Shown: positions 59,901 to 64,000 of the stretch, piece after piece
How positions within the stretch are numbered: the first letter of the stretch is position 1
How the letters are laid out: the number at the start of each line of letters is the position of its first letter
Assembly (NCBI GenBank): GCA_033002965.1
Contig: JAURVB010014642.1
Coordinates: 1 to 64,000 of the forward strand
Origin: Piper betle
Taxonomy: Eukaryota > Streptophyta > Magnoliopsida > Piperales > Piperaceae
DNA: 64,000 nucleotides
Direction: 5' to 3'
Notes under the pieces: generated by a model
Database searches by the model: none
What the model was told of the DNA's origin: nothing
What the model saw: the letters and a program-made list of their open reading frames with translations, nothing else
Position numbers and translations under genes: made by a program

Positions 59901-60476
59901 TTAACATAAAATAGGGTTTGATTTTAGATGATTTAGGTCTTATATTTATATAGATAGTTGTGAATGAATTTTTCATTAATATAATAAAAACATTCTTAAA
60001 TTTTTATTTATCACAATTCAAATAGACAGTAATAAAATATATGAAAGAGGGATGATAAGGAATCGTTTTGAGTGTTCTTCATAGTTGGACTCTGGTACTC
60101 AGATTTTTTTTTAAAAAAAGGATGGGGTGGTATTATGTGATTTTTTCTTTCTAATTTGATCAACGTAGGGGAGCAGCGATTTGGGAGGTGCATCTGTTTA
60201 GTTGCTACATTAATAAGCAGTTTATGTATATGTAATTTATATATAAAAGAAAAAAGAAATTGGGGAAAGTGGAAAATACATTAAAATGGCAAAAAAGTTG
60301 TTTTTTGTGATTGGCGATATAAATAATCAAAGTAAGTAACTCTGCATGATAATTTAAATTTATTAAATTTAATTTTGATATTAAAAGAAAAAACTTCCCG
60401 CCACCCAGAATTCGCCTGGTCCATTTCCGAATACTTACAAGTTACATTACCTTTAGATAGGTGGGAGTGCTGCTAT
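56905..60476. other. Coiled-coil gene 5' flank and AT-rich spacer
   Basis: Promoter/leader near 56905-57100, then moderately complex sequence to 57960 without a recognisable gene, then very AT-rich DNA. Confidence 0.5.
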
Positions 60477-61122
60477 AATTCAAAGTATGATGATAAATAT
60501 TAAATGAAAATAAAAAAAATTATTTGTTTAATCTTATCTTATCTTATATTAAGAAAAGGATAACTTACAGGTCTGATTAAAAATAGCAAATTTAACTAAT
60601 CAAACTATAATAAATAATAATAATAATAATAAATTATTATAATAAATCTTATCACTCAATTAGGACCTATCTTCAAACTCAATTCAAATATATTCTAAAT
60701 TAAAGATATTAGTTTATTATAGTCTAACTAATTATTATAAAAAAAGATTTATATATAAAATTAAAATTTATCAATAATATATGCTGCACATGATGCAATA
60801 TCTTAATTAATTTTGTATAAAAAATATCAAATAAATTATGTTTGATTTGTCCCGCCTTAATTCATAATTAGCAATATAACTCTAGAAGTCAAAAACAAAT
60901 ACATCAACCTAATTTCATCCCATTATAAATTTCAAATTGGAAAAATATATCCAAACACATGCCGAACCCCATTAAAAAAATAAAGTTAAAATTAGATAAT
61001 CAAGAACAATGTCACTGGTGATGGAAAGACCCTGAATAAAGACCATATTGTTTCCCAAAATTATTCTGCTCGCCTAATTTTTCATGGGCTCTGTTAAAAT
61101 TTAAAGGGTTTTAGATTTTTTA
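60477..61122. repeat. Direct duplication, copy 1
   Basis: About 650 bp matching 63351-64000 in the same orientation with high identity (aattcaaagtatgat, taacttacaggtctgatta, agcaatataactctagaag, atgtcactggtgatggaaag in order). AT-rich and non-coding. Confidence 0.92.
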
Positions 61123-62375
61123 AAAGCGTTTGATTTGTAGATACATGAGATTTTGAAGATTTGGAGAGTGATCAAGTTGGGAAAGAGTTGTCACATTATT
61201 CAATCGTTCAATTGAATGGATTTTTTAAGACGATTAATTATTCGTTGTTGATTTTTAACTTCATTTTATTAGTTGTACGAGCGAACAACTTTGATGGTGT
61301 ATTTTTTTTTGCAAATTTTATTAAGGAAATGTTTTTTGGATAAACTTTTTTTAACGATTTACATAAAAATGGTAAAATTTTGTTTATTTTTATTATATTA
61401 AATAGTCCTAAAATAGCACAATAAAATACTTTATAAATGGTTAAAAAAGTATATCTTTTTTTCTTTTTTAATGCTCATTTCTCTTACCTACTGTTCACCC
61501 ATCTTCTTTTTCCTCTTCTTCTTCCCTATCCATTCATTTTCATTTCTAACTCTTTCACCCACGGTATCACATACCACTTCAATACTTTAGAAAAGTAGTT
61601 AGTTTTTTTATTACTGTTGTTTTCAATATTAAGTATACTTTTTGTGATTGATTTAAATTAATTTTTTGTATAATAATAATATTTTTTATGATTTAATTAA
61701 TGATTATTTTACTGTTTTAATTAGTTTTTTCTCTATATATCGTCAAAAGTTATTGACTTATTTAATTACATACTATTGTATTTGATATTACTTATTCATA
61801 ATTAATATTTTTATGTGTATCATTTTGTTCATTATTAATATAAGGATTTGAAATTATCTTATTACTTTGTTAACGAATTGATGTGTTATTGGTTTGTTAT
61901 TTTTGTTTTATTTACAATAATTAATTAAAATTGACTTGTTTGAGTTTGGCTGCATTATCTAAGACTTATTTAATAGAAAAATACAAAATTTAGAGATAAC
62001 TAAAAAATATAATGATGCTTGGCGAAAATTTAGGAAAATATAAAAAAATCCTCCTCTTTTCCCCCCAACACCCTCCTCCTATTATTCTCCCTTTTTTTAT
62101 TATTGTTAGATAATATCAATAAAAATTTTAAAAATAATTGTATGTGCAAAATATTATTTTATAAGTTCGGTTAATTTTAATAATTCTAAAAAATAAAAAA
62201 ATCATCATAAATTTTTTTATAAATTTTATATTGCAACCATCTAAATGCAATAAGATAACTGTTGCCGAATCTGAATAGTTATTTTTGTATCATCAAATGC
62301 CCTTGCAACGTCCTCATACATTTTGCTACCAGACCTCTCCCTCTTTTCCAAAAGTACGCCAAGAGACAAGGAAGA
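61123..62375. other. AT-rich spacer between the two duplication copies
   Basis: No gene seen; poly-T and poly-A runs dominate. Confidence 0.5.
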
Positions 62376-62383
62376 CTCCCCTC

Positions 62384-63182
62384 CAGTGTTGGCAAAATCA
62401 GCCGATTCCACTCGGAATTGGCTGATTTAAACCGGATCGGAAGGTTCCGATCCAAAAAAGTGGGTAATCGTCGATTCGAATGATTCAAGCCGATTCCAAC
62501 CGAGTTAAGTGGTGGAGCAACGGGGACGGGGCAGGGGGAGGACGTGCGACAGAGCGACGGGGTGGGGTTGGCGAGGGAAGCGGGGTGAGGCGGTGGCAGA
62601 ACAGCAACCGGAGGCGGTGGTGACGAGGTGTACGGGGGATGGTTGGGGCCGATGGGGGAAGGAGGTGGCGGGGTGGGGCGATCGCAAAATGGCAACCGGA
62701 GGCGGCAAGGTGCGCGGGGGACGGTCGGGGCGATGGGGGAAGGGGGTGGCAGGGCGGGGCATGGGGTGCAGGGGGACGGGGTGACGGTGGCGGCACGACA
62801 GTTGAAGGCGGTAGCAATGGGGGTGAAGGAGCGGGGCACGTAGGGGGAGTGAACAGGGAAAGAAATATAGTAGTGGCATTCTCTTAATTAAAAGTTGACT
62901 AGACTCTGTCTCTGAGTTAAAAATAATAACTAATTCTAAATAATTCAAAAAAATCCAAAAAAAATTAAAAAATATCATAAAATATAATACACACAATAAT
63001 ATCAAAATTATATCAATAACTAACTTTTATATATTTATATTATTAGTTATTAAATTATTATATATAACTGATTTAAGCCGATTCAATTGAACCGATTCTT
63101 GACCGATTTAGACTGATTCAATCTAATTGAGTGACTCCTTTGAAAACTGATTCTGATTCCAATTCCGATTTTTCTAACTATG
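62384..63182. mobile_element. hAT-type non-autonomous element, 799 bp, perfect 8-bp target duplication
   Basis: Left end CAGTGTTGGCAAAATCAGCC and right end, reverse-complemented, CATAGTTAGAAAAATCGGAA are imperfect inverted repeats. CTCCCCTC flanks both sides (62376-62383 and 63183-63190). The arms are rich in ccgattc, the centre is a GGGG-rich block. This is a different hAT family from the TAGGG-ended elements at 8305 and 27066. Confidence 0.88.
62600..62770. repeat. 88-bp tandem repeat in hAT element core
   Basis: gcaaccggaggcgg recurs at 62604 and 62692, each followed by aggtg(t/c)(a/g)cgggg, a gatgggggaagg segment and ggtggc(g/a)ggg. Two units, G-rich on the plus strand. Confidence 0.8.
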
Positions 63183-63350
63183 CTCCCCTCTCTATCTTTC
63201 AATCCTCCTTTGCCTCGCTCTCCTTTCCGTCATCAGTTTAATGAAAATCGAATACATTTAATATTCGACTCAATTTGGACTTAGAACATGAAATTGGCTT
63301 GAACTTGAACTAAGGGAGCATCATCGGCCCTTATTTTTTCGGTTTTACTC

Positions 63351-63616
63351 AATTCAAAGTATGATAATACATATTAAATGAAAATAAGAAAAGTTATTTG
63401 TTTAATCTTATCTTATCTTATATTAAGAAAAGGATAACTTACAGGTCTGATTAAAAGTAGCAAATTTAACTAATCAAAATGTAATAAATAATAATAATAA
63501 TAAATTAAATTATTATAATAAATATTATCACTTAATTAGGACCTATCTTCAAACTCAATTCAAATATAATCTAAATTAAAGATATTAGTTTATTATAGTC
63601 AAACTAATTATTATAA

Positions 63617-63648
<32 letters not shown>

Positions 63649-64000
63649 TTTATCAAAAATATATGTTGCACTTGATGCAATATCTTAATTAATTTTCTAT
63701 AAAAATATCAAATAAATTATGTTTAATTTGTCCCGTCTTAATTCATAATTAGCAATATAACTCTAGAAGTAAAAACAAATACATCAACTTAATTTCATCC
63801 CATTCTAAATTTCAAATTTGAAAAATATATCCAAACACATGCCTAACCCATTAAAAATATAAATTTAAAATCAGATAATCAAGAACAATGTGACTGATAA
63901 TGGAAAGACCCTGCATAAAGACCATATTGTTTCCCAAAATTATTCTCCTTGCCTAATTTTTCATGGGTGTGTTAAAATTTGAGGAGTTTTAAATTTTTAA
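63351..64000. repeat. Direct duplication, copy 2 (runs off window)
   Basis: Second copy of 60477-61122, differing by scattered substitutions and a (TA)n expansion at 63617-63641. Still matching at the last base, so the true end is outside. Confidence 0.92.
63617..63641. repeat. (TA)n microsatellite
   Basis: About 12 TA units present only in copy 2 of the duplication. Confidence 0.9.

Noticed and set aside
62279..63005. Gly/Arg-rich and Pro-rich frames
   Set aside because: Produced by the G-rich tandem core of a hAT element.

Overview
The window is nuclear DNA of a flowering plant. It has multi-exon genes with GT-AG introns, plant-only protein families (TRB/single-Myb-histone, NIN-like protein, ABIL, plant kinesin-light-chain-related, PDIL2-type PDI), long AT-rich spacers and abundant plant transposons. 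GC-rich first exons in several genes (KLCR, NLP, PDI) next to AT-rich introns hint at a monocot. No Stowaway/Tourist-type grass MITE ends were seen, so I would not place it more precisely.

Layout. 1.4-4.4 kb: a kinesin-light-chain-related TPR gene (+). 5.0-5.3 kb: the 3' end of a pTAC7-like plastid gene (-), followed by a Copia-type solo LTR (5.7-7.0 kb) and a hAT MITE filled with a pentanucleotide repeat (8.3-8.9 kb). 10.7-13.4 kb: a NIN-like protein gene (-) that keeps its sensor half but shows no RWP-RK/PB1 half. 13.5-23 kb: a long gene-poor, AT-rich stretch with microsatellites, degenerate tandem arrays and a two-exon coding remnant. 23.2-26.7 kb: an intact 11-exon PDI gene (+). 27.1-28.3 kb: a 1.2-kb hAT element. 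30.1-31.9 kb: an intact telomere-repeat-binding TRB gene (+). 33.1-36.0 kb: an alpha/beta hydrolase gene (+). 37.0-38.9 kb: an intact ABIL gene (-). 40.2-47.5 kb: an old Copia retrotransposon (-), split by a nested 2.85-kb LTR-type insertion. 50.0-51.5 kb: a DUF688-type gene (-). 53.9-56.9 kb: a long coiled-coil protein gene (-). 57-64 kb: AT-rich spacer with a third hAT element (62.4-63.2 kb) and a 650-bp direct duplication running off the end.

The genes are unrelated housekeeping or regulatory loci (cytoskeleton: KLCR, ABIL, coiled-coil; ER folding: PDI; chromatin/telomere: TRB; nitrate signalling: NLP). They do not form a cluster. Several otherwise well-conserved genes carry single-base frame breaks, mostly one missing base and often in an A run, while PDI, TRB, ABIL and DUF688 are clean. 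I read most of these as homopolymer assembly errors rather than pseudogenes. I found no evidence for a novel multi-gene system. The most informative structure is the set of transposons with target-site duplications readable directly in the sequence.
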